A DNA stretch of 64,000 nt from Neobacillus mesonae (GTDB taxonomy: Bacteria > Bacillota > Bacilli > Bacillales > Cytobacillaceae): contig NZ_KV440949.1 of assembly GCF_001636315.1 (NCBI RefSeq), positions 3,528,973 through 3,592,972 of the forward strand, read 5' to 3'. This document shows, piece after piece, positions 34,508 through 42,982 of the stretch. The stretch's first letter is position 1. Each line of letters begins with the position of its first letter. The translations under genes and the position numbers were made by a program. The notes below the pieces were generated by a model. That model saw only the letters and a list, made by a program, of their open reading frames with translations, was not told where the DNA came from and searched no databases.

Positions 34508-35544
34508 ATATGAACTCCAAGGTACTGAGTGAGCTGTCCAGAAAAAGCATTGATCTGCGTTAGATTTACCGAATAGATCCCCTTATCAACACGAATAAAC
34601 TTTGCTGCTTTTAATATAGAAAGCTGGTGGTGTAGTGTTGTTTTAGAAGTATTAAACTGAACGCTCAATTCTTGAAGCGATAACGGTCCCTTAAGAAGCT
34701 GGTAAAGCAATTTCAATCGAAGTTCATCCCCTAATGCCTTGTGACCACGAATTAATTCATTCGATGGAACACCTGGTTCCATCAAATATTCTTCCTTCAA
34801 AGGATAAAAGAAGAGTTTAGTATCAGGTGTACGTTTTTCTAAGACCCACGGACGATAAGATACATGTGGAATTAGTTTAACAGTCCAGACAGAGGGTTCA
34901 GGATGATACTTGATTCCACCAGTAATTTGTTCGATTTGATCAATAGGATTCGTGATATCTAGTGACCTGTATTGTTTCTGCTCAAAAGCAAGTGCCTGGG
35001 TCCACTTCTCCCACTCTTCTTGTTGGCTTACCCACTTATACCACTCAACCAATGTATTGTTGAGTAGATCGTAAATTTCTTGATGCGAATAATGACCAAG
35101 AACACGAACATATTCAGCTAAGTAGTCATGAGTATCAAAATATGTAGCATACTTCTCAAATAATTCACTTCGATGATGTTCAATGGCTGTCGCTTTTCTA
35201 ATTGGCTCAGTATTTCGATTCTTGTAAGGTAAAAGTGTTTCATAAAAACAATCAATTGGAATTTCTAAGAGACGATTCAAAAAATCTTGAACAGATGAAG
35301 AGGATAGTTTGTTTTGAAGCATGATCAACGCATACCAAAAGTTGGTTTCCTCAATCACTTTTAAATGCTTTATTAGTGATGTAGGCATTGAGTCTTGCTC
35401 AGATATCCACTTTTCATCTAAATCGAATGTATGTCGAAGTTTTGTATGTGTATAGCCTGCAATACCTAAAATAACTTCCCAAACTAATGACGATTCAACT
35501 TTAAGAGAGATTGTTTCAACAGGTTGAGGTAAATAATACTTCAT
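34504..35544 (-). CDS. ArsR-type winged-helix transcriptional regulator
   Basis: This 346-residue protein has a long N-terminal effector-like region (DUF5937-type) and a C-terminal winged HTH at about residues 265-335: HKALGDELRLKLLYQLLKG, then LSLQELSVQFNTSKTTLHHQ. It is the first gene of a two-gene unit with the MFS exporter, so autoregulation with derepression by an exported compound is the simplest idea. A GGGGGGAAAATGT tract precedes the ATG. Confidence 0.88.
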   Translation of the reverse strand: MKYYLPQPVETISLKVESSLVWEVILGIAGYTHTKLRHTFDLDEKWISEQDSMPTSLIKHLKVIEETNFWYALIMLQNKLSSSSVQDFLNRLLEIPIDCFYETLLPYKNRNTEPIRKATAIEHHRSELFEKYATYFDTHDYLAEYVRVLGHYSHQEIYDLLNNTLVEWYKWVSQQEEWEKWTQALAFEQKQYRSLDITNPIDQIEQITGGIKYHPEPSVWTVKLIPHVSYRPWVLEKRTPDTKLFFYPLKEEYLMEPGVPSNELIRGHKALGDELRLKLLYQLLKGPLSLQELSVQFNTSKTTLHHQLSILKAAKFIRVDKGIYSVNLTQINAFSGQLTQYLGVHI

Positions 35545-35757
35545 ACATTTTCCCCCCCTTATAGAATATTTAAATATATTCTAAGTTAATCGAATTCGAA
35601 ATTCAATAATTTTTGAATCGTTTTGAGTTATTCCATAATAGGGCGTGTTTCTGTAACAAGAACAGGAAGAAGGAAATAGAACAATTATGAAAGAATATTA
35701 GATGTATATGCGGTGCTGAATATTGGTTTTATATAGAAGTATAGGGGGAGCAGAAAT

Positions 35758-36220
35758 ATGCAAAAAGTAGTTGAGGGAATTAATCATTGGATAAAAAGAT
35801 TACCAGAAGAGTATAACTCTATGTCTAAAAAAGAAATTTCTAATCGACCATTACCAAATAAATGGTCTAAAAAAGAGATTCCTGGGACATCTATGTGACT
35901 CTGCGATAAATAATATTGAAAGGTTTATAAAAATTCAATATGAAGAACCCGTGTATGTTATTCAATCGTATAATCAAGACCAATGGGTAATGGTTCAGAA
36001 TTATCAAGATAGACCACTTGATGAAATAGTAAACCTTTTTCAGACATTAAATAAGCAAATTGTTAATCTTGTTAAGAACATTCCTAACGAAAAGCTATCC
36101 AACCTTTGTAACATAGGAAATAATCAATATAAGACACTAGAGTGGCTTATACAAGATTATCTTGAGCATATGGAACACCATATTCACAATCAAATCTTAA
36201 TTAAAAATTACGATCTATAA
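35758..36220 (+). pseudogene. DinB-superfamily protein gene with one frameshift
   Basis: The ATG follows AGGGGGAG by 6 bases and opens MQKVVEGINHWIKRLPEEYN, but the frame ends at TGA near 35900. Dropping one base in ATTCCTGGG near 35881 restores a single frame that reads KKEILGHLCDSAINNIERF and runs to the stop at 36220, giving about 154 residues. The product would be a DinB/YfiT-like protein with HMEHHIHNQ as metal-binding end. It is either a recent mutation or a sequencing error. Confidence 0.75.
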
Positions 36221-36242
36221 TTAAGTACTTATTCAAGTAAAG

Positions 36243-36273
36243 GGCGCCATTCTTTAATCAGTGGCGTCTTTTT
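36243..36273 (+). terminator. Terminator after the DinB gene
   Basis: GGCGCCA pairs with TGGCGTC and is followed by TTTTTAT. It is a shortened relative of the GGGCGCTAT repeat. Confidence 0.7.
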
Positions 36274-36658
36274 ATATTGGGAGATATTGTGTGAGGTAAA
36301 GGGTATTTGGTCCATTCTCTTACTAAAGCTCATTTCCGATATAAAGTCATTCTAGTGATACCGAATTTTCCCTTGTACAGTATGGTATACCGTTTTGCTT
36401 GTGACATACGCCGTGCGTTAAATGATAGGTTTTTTGTATTTTCAAGTCGCCAATGGTCCCCGTAAAAAACAATTTAATTATGCTAATAGGCTCGCTAACG
36501 ACAGTATTCATACGAACTAAAGAACCATTTACATAAAATTTTGTCTCCAATAAAATAAAAAACAGTTACATATGAGTTAAATATTGGAAAACTATTAACC
36601 TATGTAACCTAAAAATGAACCAGATGAATACGCAAACCCAAAAAAGGAGATGAAATGG
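36274..36658. other. Gene-free stretch before the StyA-like gene
   Basis: A minus-strand frame of 67 codons (36347-36550) is open here but starts at a TTG without a binding site, and its product is not recognised. Otherwise nothing is seen apart from AT-rich promoter-like sequence. Confidence 0.35.
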
Positions 36659-37837
36659 TTGAAAAAGAAACTCTGTATCATTGGCAGTGGTGTTGCGGGG
36701 CTGCACCTGGCTTATGCCCTAAATGACGAATTTGATGTCACCGTCATTGAACGAAAATCACCAGAGCAAATGAAAAAAGGGCAAATCACGTCTACCCAGG
36801 TACATTTTGGACCAACTAGGACCCGTGAAAGACGCTTTCAAATGTTGTCATGGCAAGAACAGCCTCTTATAGAAAGTATTCATCTAACGATTGGAAATCA
36901 AAAGTTATTTGTAGGAAAGCTGGATGAACCAGCCTTATCGGTAGATCAACGATTATATTACTCCTATTCTATAAAAGATCTTGAAGAAAAAGGAATTTTC
37001 TTCCGTTTGGAAAAAATAGATAAAGAGGGTGCGGAATTACTGCTGGATAAGTTTGACTTAGTGATTGATTGCACAGGGAAAAATGGCCCTCTTTTTCCGT
37101 TCCCTATTGATGAGGACTTGTCACCTTTTCAAACTCCTCAGCGAAAATGTATCGTAGGTTATTTTACAGGTATCAAACCAACTACGCCACTGGGAGTAAG
37201 TGTAACAGTTCTTCCCAAGTTAGGTGAAATGTTTGAAATACCCGCAATGACCCAACACGGTCCAGTTACGATCTTGTTCCTTATGGCAGTACCGTACAGT
37301 GAACTAGACGTATTTAAAGGAATCAAAAATGCAGAAGCGTTTACTACTAAAATGAAAAGTACGATACAACAATTTTTCCCGGAAATTTATTCCCGTATGA
37401 ATGAGCAAAATCTTGCTTTAAGCGATGAACATGGTTTTCTTCAAACTGCCGTAACACCTGTTATTCGAAAGCCCTATCTCATGGTTAAAAATAAGCTGGT
37501 CGTGGGCTGCGGTGATAGTGTATTTCTTAATGATCCTATTACCGGTCAAGGCTGTAATCTCTCTTCATACTGTGCTGAACAATTGTATGAAACCCTGATG
37601 GAATATAAACATTCGAAGTGGGATCTTAAAACAGGGGAGTCCTATTGGAATCGAACGAAAAAGTATGTCAAGGAAGTAACTGAATGGACGAATGCCATGA
37701 CCCAGCCATTACCTGAGCATGTTGTTCAAATGCTGCTTAAGGGTGCACAGGATCAAACAATTGCAAACGAAGTTGCTGAATGGTTTGCCCAACCGACAAA
37801 AGCGTATGAAGTGTTTTTTTCACATTCAATAAAATAA
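36659..37837 (+). CDS. FAD-dependent styrene/indole monooxygenase-like protein (StyA family)
   Basis: This 392-residue flavoprotein has a dinucleotide-binding fold at the extreme N-terminus (KLCIIGSGVAGLHLAYAL, GxGxxG) and an acidic end of strand two (VTVIERK). The second FAD motif is GDSVFLNDPITGQGCNL near residue 290. This matches StyA-type monooxygenases, which take reduced FAD from a separate reductase to epoxidise styrene or oxidise indole. No StyB-like reductase is encoded nearby. The TTG at 36659 has GGAG 9 bases upstream, while the ATG at 36650 abuts that site and is rejected. Substrate unknown. Confidence 0.8.
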   Translation: MKKKLCIIGSGVAGLHLAYALNDEFDVTVIERKSPEQMKKGQITSTQVHFGPTRTRERRFQMLSWQEQPLIESIHLTIGNQKLFVGKLDEPALSVDQRLYYSYSIKDLEEKGIFFRLEKIDKEGAELLLDKFDLVIDCTGKNGPLFPFPIDEDLSPFQTPQRKCIVGYFTGIKPTTPLGVSVTVLPKLGEMFEIPAMTQHGPVTILFLMAVPYSELDVFKGIKNAEAFTTKMKSTIQQFFPEIYSRMNEQNLALSDEHGFLQTAVTPVIRKPYLMVKNKLVVGCGDSVFLNDPITGQGCNLSSYCAEQLYETLMEYKHSKWDLKTGESYWNRTKKYVKEVTEWTNAMTQPLPEHVVQMLLKGAQDQTIANEVAEWFAQPTKAYEVFFSHSIK

Positions 37838-38028
37838 TAGTCTTTCTTTTCTATTCGATGAAGCTAGAAACTAATCCGTTATTCTATTAAAGGTCGTATT
37901 TCGAGAATAAAGATTAGTCTAATAACATTCTCAAAACGATGCTATTTACTAAAAAATTATTATGAATCAGTCATATTAAGTAGATCCTGTATGAAAGATC
38001 TATAAAAGAGAAAGGGGAATAGATGTAA

Positions 38029-38481
38029 ATGAAGTTTAGAATGGCGAAGAAAAGTGATTTAAAAGAAATTGTGCGCTTACTAGCAGATGATGAACTGGGA
38101 TCCAAACGAGAGAAATATGAAGACCCTTTACCAAAGGCTTATTATAATGCCTTCTCAGCAATTGAAAATCAAGGTGGTAATCAAATCTTATTAGTTATTA
38201 AAGATGAAATCATAATAGGGTGTTTGCAATTAACGATTATCCCCGGATTAGCTAGGTTAGGAATGAAACGGGCTCAAATTGAGGGAGTACGTGTTGATCA
38301 AAATTACAGAGGGCAAAAGATTGGTGAAGCTTTATTTCGGGAAGCAATTACAATAGCAAAATCCGAAGGTTGTGGTCTTGTACAGTTAACTACCGATAAA
38401 GAGCGTAAAGATGCCTTCCGCTTTTATGAAAAATTAGGCTTTACCTCCACACATGAAGGCATGAAGTTAATTCTAAATTAA
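38029..38481 (+). CDS. GNAT-family N-acetyltransferase
   Basis: This 150-residue acetyltransferase has the acetyl-CoA-binding motif in VRVDQNYRGQKIGEALFREA (R/Q-x-x-G-x-G/A as RGQKIG). The end motif, FRFYEKLGFTSTHEGMKL, is also typical. AAAGGGG lies 12 bases before the ATG. It appears monocistronic, and the acyl acceptor cannot be predicted. Confidence 0.9.
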   Translation: MKFRMAKKSDLKEIVRLLADDELGSKREKYEDPLPKAYYNAFSAIENQGGNQILLVIKDEIIIGCLQLTIIPGLARLGMKRAQIEGVRVDQNYRGQKIGEALFREAITIAKSEGCGLVQLTTDKERKDAFRFYEKLGFTSTHEGMKLILN

Positions 38482-38581
38482 AATAAATCATCTATTCCAC
38501 AATCGGGGCCATTGCAGAAAATTACAACCTAATTCATCGCAATAATACGAAGGGATAGCCGCCAAAATAAATCGATAACAA

Positions 38582-38635
38582 CAAGCTGACCCAAAACAGT
38601 CATCATTCAACGACCATTTGAGTCAGCCTCTTTTT
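38582..38635 (+). terminator. Possible terminator after the GNAT gene
   Basis: GCTGACCCAAA can pair with TTTGAGTCAGC with one mismatch, followed by CTCTTTTT. It lies about 100 bases after the GNAT stop and between convergent genes. Confidence 0.5.
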
Positions 38636-38655
38636 AGAATACCTTTGCCCCAGCG

Positions 38656-39519
38656 TTATTTAATCGGAATCCAAATTTCTGAGTAGTAATCAGGGCTCCC
38701 AGCATCACCACTGAAATACACTTCCATTTCAGGTGTGCCGGCATGCTCATAAGGATTGGATGGAAACCATTCAGTGAAGATTTGTTTCCACACCTTTTGG
38801 ATAGCATCGGGCATGGCCCCATGTACTTCAAATACTGCCCATTTCGAGGCTGGGATCTCAAGCGCTGATAAACCATCCGGCACGTCCCCAGCAGAATCAG
38901 CAGCAATCCAATAATCGATTAATCCTGGATGCTGACAGCGTTTATCCACGCATATACCGAGCAATGCCTTTAATTCCCCAGTATTTAATTTAATTAATTG
39001 ATTGTCAGTTCCATCTGCATTGACGTTCTCCCACATTTTAGGAATCCCTCGCAGATTCTCTCCATTGACACAGGAAAACTCTCTTTTGACACCAACCGCT
39101 TGAAAACTTTCTTTCTCAATGATTTTGTAATTCATCGGTTCCGCTCCTTTTAGACTCACCTGAATCATCAGGCGGTTATAAGATCTCAGCATTCCGCTGT
39201 GTGTTCGGACTTGACTTGGCGTCATCCCATGCTGCCGGCGAAATGCCTTAGTAAAAGCCTCCGGAGTTTCGTAGCCATATTTAAGGGCGATATCAATGAC
39301 TTTGCTGTTCGTATTCAATAATTCTTGGGCAGCGAGTGTCAATCGTCTCCGGCGGATATATTCTCCTGTTGAGATGTCTGTTAGGATAGAGAAAATCCGC
39401 TGGAAATGAAATTCTGACACATTCGCTTGTTTTGCGATATTTTCAATCGATAATGAGGAATCAGTTAAATGTTCTTCCATATAATCAATTGCCTTTTGTA
39501 ATGATTCGACCCATCCCAT
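38656..39519 (-). CDS. AraC-family regulator with GyrI-like effector-binding domain
   Basis: This 287-residue regulator has an N-terminal AraC double HTH (about residues 8-105; LSIENIAKQANVSEFHFQRI and VIDIALKYGYETPEAFTKAF) and a C-terminal GyrI/BmrR-like ligand domain from about residue 128 (YKIIEKESFQAVGVKREF to the end). Such proteins usually sense drugs or other small hydrophobic compounds. AAGGAG precedes the ATG at 39519; an in-frame ATG 21 bases upstream lies before that site. The target gene is not evident. Confidence 0.92.
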   Translation of the reverse strand: MGWVESLQKAIDYMEEHLTDSSLSIENIAKQANVSEFHFQRIFSILTDISTGEYIRRRRLTLAAQELLNTNSKVIDIALKYGYETPEAFTKAFRRQHGMTPSQVRTHSGMLRSYNRLMIQVSLKGAEPMNYKIIEKESFQAVGVKREFSCVNGENLRGIPKMWENVNADGTDNQLIKLNTGELKALLGICVDKRCQHPGLIDYWIAADSAGDVPDGLSALEIPASKWAVFEVHGAMPDAIQKVWKQIFTEWFPSNPYEHAGTPEMEVYFSGDAGSPDYYSEIWIPIK

Positions 39520-39713
39520 AGCTCTCACTCCTTGATACAATCTTAAACGACAGATGAAGGCGAATCCTGTTCATTCCTGCTCTCATCGGACAGATTTTGA
39601 TTCCTTCCTATTTAGGATAGGCGATTCCCTCACCGCTTCAACATTTATGGGGAAATGTGGAATTATTTTAGTGAAAAGAGACCAAGGTATTTTCCTTGGT
39701 TTTATTTTTGTGT

Positions 39714-39772
39714 TTGGTGCCTGACCCCCAGTGTATTGAAGTATCAACGTAGCGGGCACAGGTACCATTTAA
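39714..39772. repeat. GGTGCCTGACCCCC dispersed repeat, copy 1
   Basis: TGGTGCCTGACCCCCAGTGT, then about 20 bases, then a GTAGCGGGCACAGGTACCATT end. Outer ends form an inverted repeat (GGTGCCTG/CAGGTACC). A better-preserved copy is at 40239. Confidence 0.75.
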
Positions 39773-39844
39773 ATAGGGGATTGAATTACCTATTAAAAAA
39801 ATAAGTGCTTGCTGCCACCAAAAATTAGAGGAACTTATGAAAGT

Positions 39845-40235
39845 TCCTTCACCAATAGCTGTCATTGGAAACACTTAAGTTGATTATCCGGATAGAAATG
39901 TCGCCAATAGCTGTTATTGGAAACACTTATGTTGGTTTTTTGAATAGAAATGTCACCAATAGCTGCCATTGGAAACACTTATGTTGACTTTTTGGATAGA
40001 AATGTCGCCAATAGCTGCGATTGGAAACACTTATGTTGACTTTTCGAATAGAAATGTCGCCAATAGCTGCGATTGGAAACACTTATGTTGACTTTTCGAA
40101 TAGAAATGTCGCCAAAAGCCGCCATTGGAAACACTCATGTTGGTTTTTTGAATAGAAATGTCGCCAAAAGCCACCATTGGGAACACTTATGTTAGTTTTT
40201 TGAATAGAAATGTTGCCAATAGCAGCCATTGAATA
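39845..40235. repeat. Third array of the CATTGGAAACAC / GTCGCCAATAGC repeat (about 8 units)
   Basis: Units of about 52 bases start CATTGGAAACACTTATGTTG and end GAATAGAAATGTCGCCAATAGCTG. The two ends are the same as in the arrays at 4.6-6.6 and 8.6 kb, but the middle is a different, locally uniform sequence. The array is bracketed by the two GGTGCCTGACCCCC repeats. Confidence 0.9.
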
Positions 40236-40238
40236 AAC

Positions 40239-40297
40239 ATGGTGCCTGACCCCCAGTGTATTAAAGCATTAACGCAGCGGGGGGACAGGCACCATTT
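40239..40297. repeat. GGTGCCTGACCCCC dispersed repeat, copy 2
   Basis: GGTGCCTGACCCCCAGTGTA, then about 20 bases, then GCGGGGGGACAGGCACCATT. The ends (GGTGCCTG/CAGGCACC) form a perfect 8-base inverted repeat that extends into C and G runs. Confidence 0.85.
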
Positions 40298-40301
40298 CAT
40301 A

Positions 40302-42017
40302 TTATTTTACCGGTAGCCGCCTTTGTGGGAATAGACCTGCGTCTATAAGCGGAAGAAGATCGGGATCATCCTCAGCCATTTCGAGAAAAATTGTATCCTC
40401 GTCCAAATCAAACACTTCTTCCAGCTGCCGGGCTGCTTCTTCCAATCTGCCTAGTAATGAGAGAAAAGCGGCCCTATTATATTTTAAGTATAAATCATCG
40501 GGGTGCAGCTCCAATGCATATTCAATACATTCCAGTGCTTCGCCAAGGCGTTCTTGCAATCGATAGGTAATCCCCAGTTCGTTGAGGACCTCAGGATCCT
40601 CAGGTTGAAGCTGTAAGGCTTTTCTTAAGACTATCTCAGCATTTTGATAGTCCTCCAACCCGGCGTACACTTTACCAAGGTATAAATACCCCCTGTCAGC
40701 ATCAGGCTCCATGTCGAGGTATTTTATATAAACAGCCTTAGCTTCCTCCAGCCTTTCCTGTAAAAATAAGATCAAGCCAAGCAAATTTAAAAATTCCGGC
40801 TCATTTTGTTCCTCGACAAGCGTTTCCATTAAGCTTTGGGCTTTGAATAAATACTCCGCCTGTTTCTTCTCGCTCATATCATCCCTTTCATTCACGTAAA
40901 GGGAGGCAAGCTTATAAGCTAGATCAGGATTCCAATGTAATTGCAGCGCTTGTTCCAACACCTTAATGGCATCCTCCGAAATAGACATCTGCAGGTAAAA
41001 ATCAGAAAACCAAGCAGCCGCCATACTATTATCTGGATCAAGCTTCATGGCTGATTCGTAGAGGTTGATGGCGATACCTAGGTGGAAACTGATTTTCGTC
41101 AAACTTGTTATCCTTTTTAACAAGCCTTTCTGTTCGTTTCTGTCTCTTTCCTCCAGCAAAGCTGCGACAACTTTTTCATAGGCTGCTGCACTATTCATAA
41201 AGATGATGCTTTTTTCCTCATTTTTCAGCTCTAATTTTTTCAAATCAGCGCTGAGTTGATTAATAGACTTTGTCTTCGAATAGATTTCTATCAGTGTTTC
41301 AAACCAATCCCTTGAATCGAAGTATTTCTGTATGGCTTGAAGACATTCTTTTTTCGCTTTTTTCCGTTCACCTTTCTTTAAAAGGAGTTTAACCTGATGG
41401 TGCAAAAGCTGAGGCGATTCAGGTGAATGCTTCAGTGCCTTCGTTAAATACTCCTCTTCCTTTTTTAGATTCCCTAGCTTTCCGTAAATATAGGCGATTG
41501 AATCATTTAAAAAGGCCAGATCATATTTTTTTCTATCCAGCTTCTTGACCTTTTGCAAAAAGTCCTCAACCATGGAAGGAGCGTCCATCAGAGAAAGGAT
41601 GTCTTCAATGGAGACAGAGTAAGGGTCGAGAGCGAATGCTTCCAATAAGTAATGAAGTTCGACTATTCTATTTTCTTCAAGGCTTGCGATGCTGGCCAAG
41701 TCCAACATTGCCTGTCCATGGGCTGGATCAAGCGTAAGTACTTTTTGGTAAAAGCCTTTGGCCTTCTCATATTCTTCTGATTTAGCATGGATTTCTCCAA
41801 GCCTGTAGAGAGGAAGAATATCGACTTTCATGGTCAGCGCATGCTCTTGATAGCTTTTCGCTTTGTTCAAATACCCGTTTTGCTCATACAAGCAGCCAAT
41901 ATAACAGACGAGAAGAAAATCATCGTCTCTATGGGCACGCTCTTCTTCTATAAACTCAATGCCTCTCCTGTAAAAGGGTGTGTCCTCAATAAGACTAGTG
42001 TACCATTCAAGTGCCAT
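40302..42017 (-). CDS. Tetratricopeptide-repeat protein
   Basis: This 571-residue protein is made almost entirely of TPR helices, with no signal peptide. Repeats are clearest near residues 60-100 (AKGFYQKVLTLDPAHGQAML), 195-220, and 410-540, where ENAEIVLRKALQLQPEDPEV and GEALECIEYALELHPDDLY stand out. An acidic C-terminal part (DLDEDTIFLEMAEDDPDL) follows. TPR proteins bind partner proteins, and no partner is suggested by the neighbours. No clear binding site precedes the ATG. A 13-codon frame ends 2 bases upstream of it, which suggests translational coupling or a frameshifted true N-terminus. Confidence 0.88.
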   Translation of the reverse strand: MALEWYTSLIEDTPFYRRGIEFIEEERAHRDDDFLLVCYIGCLYEQNGYLNKAKSYQEHALTMKVDILPLYRLGEIHAKSEEYEKAKGFYQKVLTLDPAHGQAMLDLASIASLEENRIVELHYLLEAFALDPYSVSIEDILSLMDAPSMVEDFLQKVKKLDRKKYDLAFLNDSIAYIYGKLGNLKKEEEYLTKALKHSPESPQLLHHQVKLLLKKGERKKAKKECLQAIQKYFDSRDWFETLIEIYSKTKSINQLSADLKKLELKNEEKSIIFMNSAAAYEKVVAALLEERDRNEQKGLLKRITSLTKISFHLGIAINLYESAMKLDPDNSMAAAWFSDFYLQMSISEDAIKVLEQALQLHWNPDLAYKLASLYVNERDDMSEKKQAEYLFKAQSLMETLVEEQNEPEFLNLLGLILFLQERLEEAKAVYIKYLDMEPDADRGYLYLGKVYAGLEDYQNAEIVLRKALQLQPEDPEVLNELGITYRLQERLGEALECIEYALELHPDDLYLKYNRAAFLSLLGRLEEAARQLEEVFDLDEDTIFLEMAEDDPDLLPLIDAGLFPQRRLPVK

Positions 42018-42019
42018 TT

Positions 42020-42061
42020 CTAGAGCTGTATACGGGTTTCTTGCATTTTTTTAGCTTCCAT
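42020..42061 (-). other. Short upstream frame before the TPR gene
   Basis: The minus strand encodes MEAKKMQETRIQL and stops 2 bases before the TPR start codon. AGGGTG precedes its ATG. It may be a leader peptide that delivers ribosomes to the TPR gene, or the detached N-terminus of that protein. Confidence 0.35.
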
Positions 42062-42386
42062 TTCATCACCCTATATTTTTTCATTCTTGCCTTTTTAGTA
42101 TAGGGATATGGTATTTCAAATAATCCAGTTACATATTTCCTGCAAACTTGAACAAAGGAGAAACCGGGTATTTTTATTAATCCTGTTTATTTAATGAATT
42201 TTAGTGCTATAATTTTATGATCTGGTAAAACATATAAAATAAAGATTTCGGTGTTTTTGCCATTTAGTTTTACCAACGAAACAGCGCGTTCAATATGCCT
42301 TACAGCCCATAAGAACGGACCAAAGCTTTGAGAGGTTAAGCCTCCATTATGAACCATAACAATCATTTAAAGAGGAAGTGAGCTTA
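42062..42386. other. Divergent region between the TPR and GIY-YIG genes
   Basis: About 320 AT-rich bases, probably with both promoters. No repeat copy or clear hairpin was seen. Confidence 0.35.
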
Positions 42387-42743
42387 GTGATCAATATAAC
42401 AATTCCAAAAGCTGATGTGACAATTACCAAAAAGGATCATCCTGAACTAAGTAATATTTATGGATTTACCGATTTTCACCTTATCCCAAGAGATAAAGGT
42501 GGAATATTTATGTTTTACAATGATAAAAAGGAATTATTGTTCGTAGGTAAAGCTAGGAAGTTAAGACAGAGAATTAAGAAACATTTTGAGGATAATGTGT
42601 CCCCGATGAAAGAGCACAGGGATGAAGTGACTAAGATTGCGGTTTGTATTGTTGAAGAACCAGTTCATAGAGAAATTTATGAAACCTATGTCATTAATGA
42701 ATTAAAGGCAAAGTACAATGTAGATAAAGTTTTTTTCGAGTAA
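42387..42743 (+). CDS. GIY-YIG-type nuclease family protein
   Basis: This 118-residue protein has the GIY-YIG fold in a variant form. GGIFMFYNDKKELLFVGKAR covers the first strands and the G-K/R motif, followed by KLRQRIKKHFEDN and a Glu in VHREIYETYVINELKAKYN that matches the metal-binding position. The canonical GIY and YIG triplets are replaced by GIF and FVG. The GTG at 42387 has AGAGGA 10 bases upstream; the GTG at 42378 is too close to that site. It is a small solo domain with no evident target. Confidence 0.82.
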   Translation: MINITIPKADVTITKKDHPELSNIYGFTDFHLIPRDKGGIFMFYNDKKELLFVGKARKLRQRIKKHFEDNVSPMKEHRDEVTKIAVCIVEEPVHREIYETYVINELKAKYNVDKVFFE

Positions 42744-42929
42744 TCTTGATTAATGGGTGATGAATAATCCTCATTTAGAATCATAACGGAGAGATCCGGA
42801 TCAAATGTGTAAATTTTATCGTAAAAAAGATAAATAATAATTTAGGTCTTCTATTTTCAAAATTAATAGAGGAGCTTTTTTATTTCTAACATTTGGTGCC
42901 TAAACTCTGTTGTTCTATTTTAATTATGT

Positions 42930-42982
42930 AATCTGAAAATAAATAAGACCGCATAAGATGCGGTCTTATTTATTTTCAGATT
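42930..42982. terminator. Perfect 24-bp inverted-repeat terminator, bidirectional
   Basis: The arms 42930-42953 and 42959-42982 are exact complements around TAAGA, centred on GACCGCA/TGCGGTC. It overlaps the stop codon of the surface-protein gene, whose last codons are in the right arm. Confidence 0.9.

Noticed and set aside
36347..36550. Minus-strand frame of 67 codons
   Set aside because: It starts at TTG without a binding site, the product is not recognised, and no neighbour supports it. It could be a remnant.
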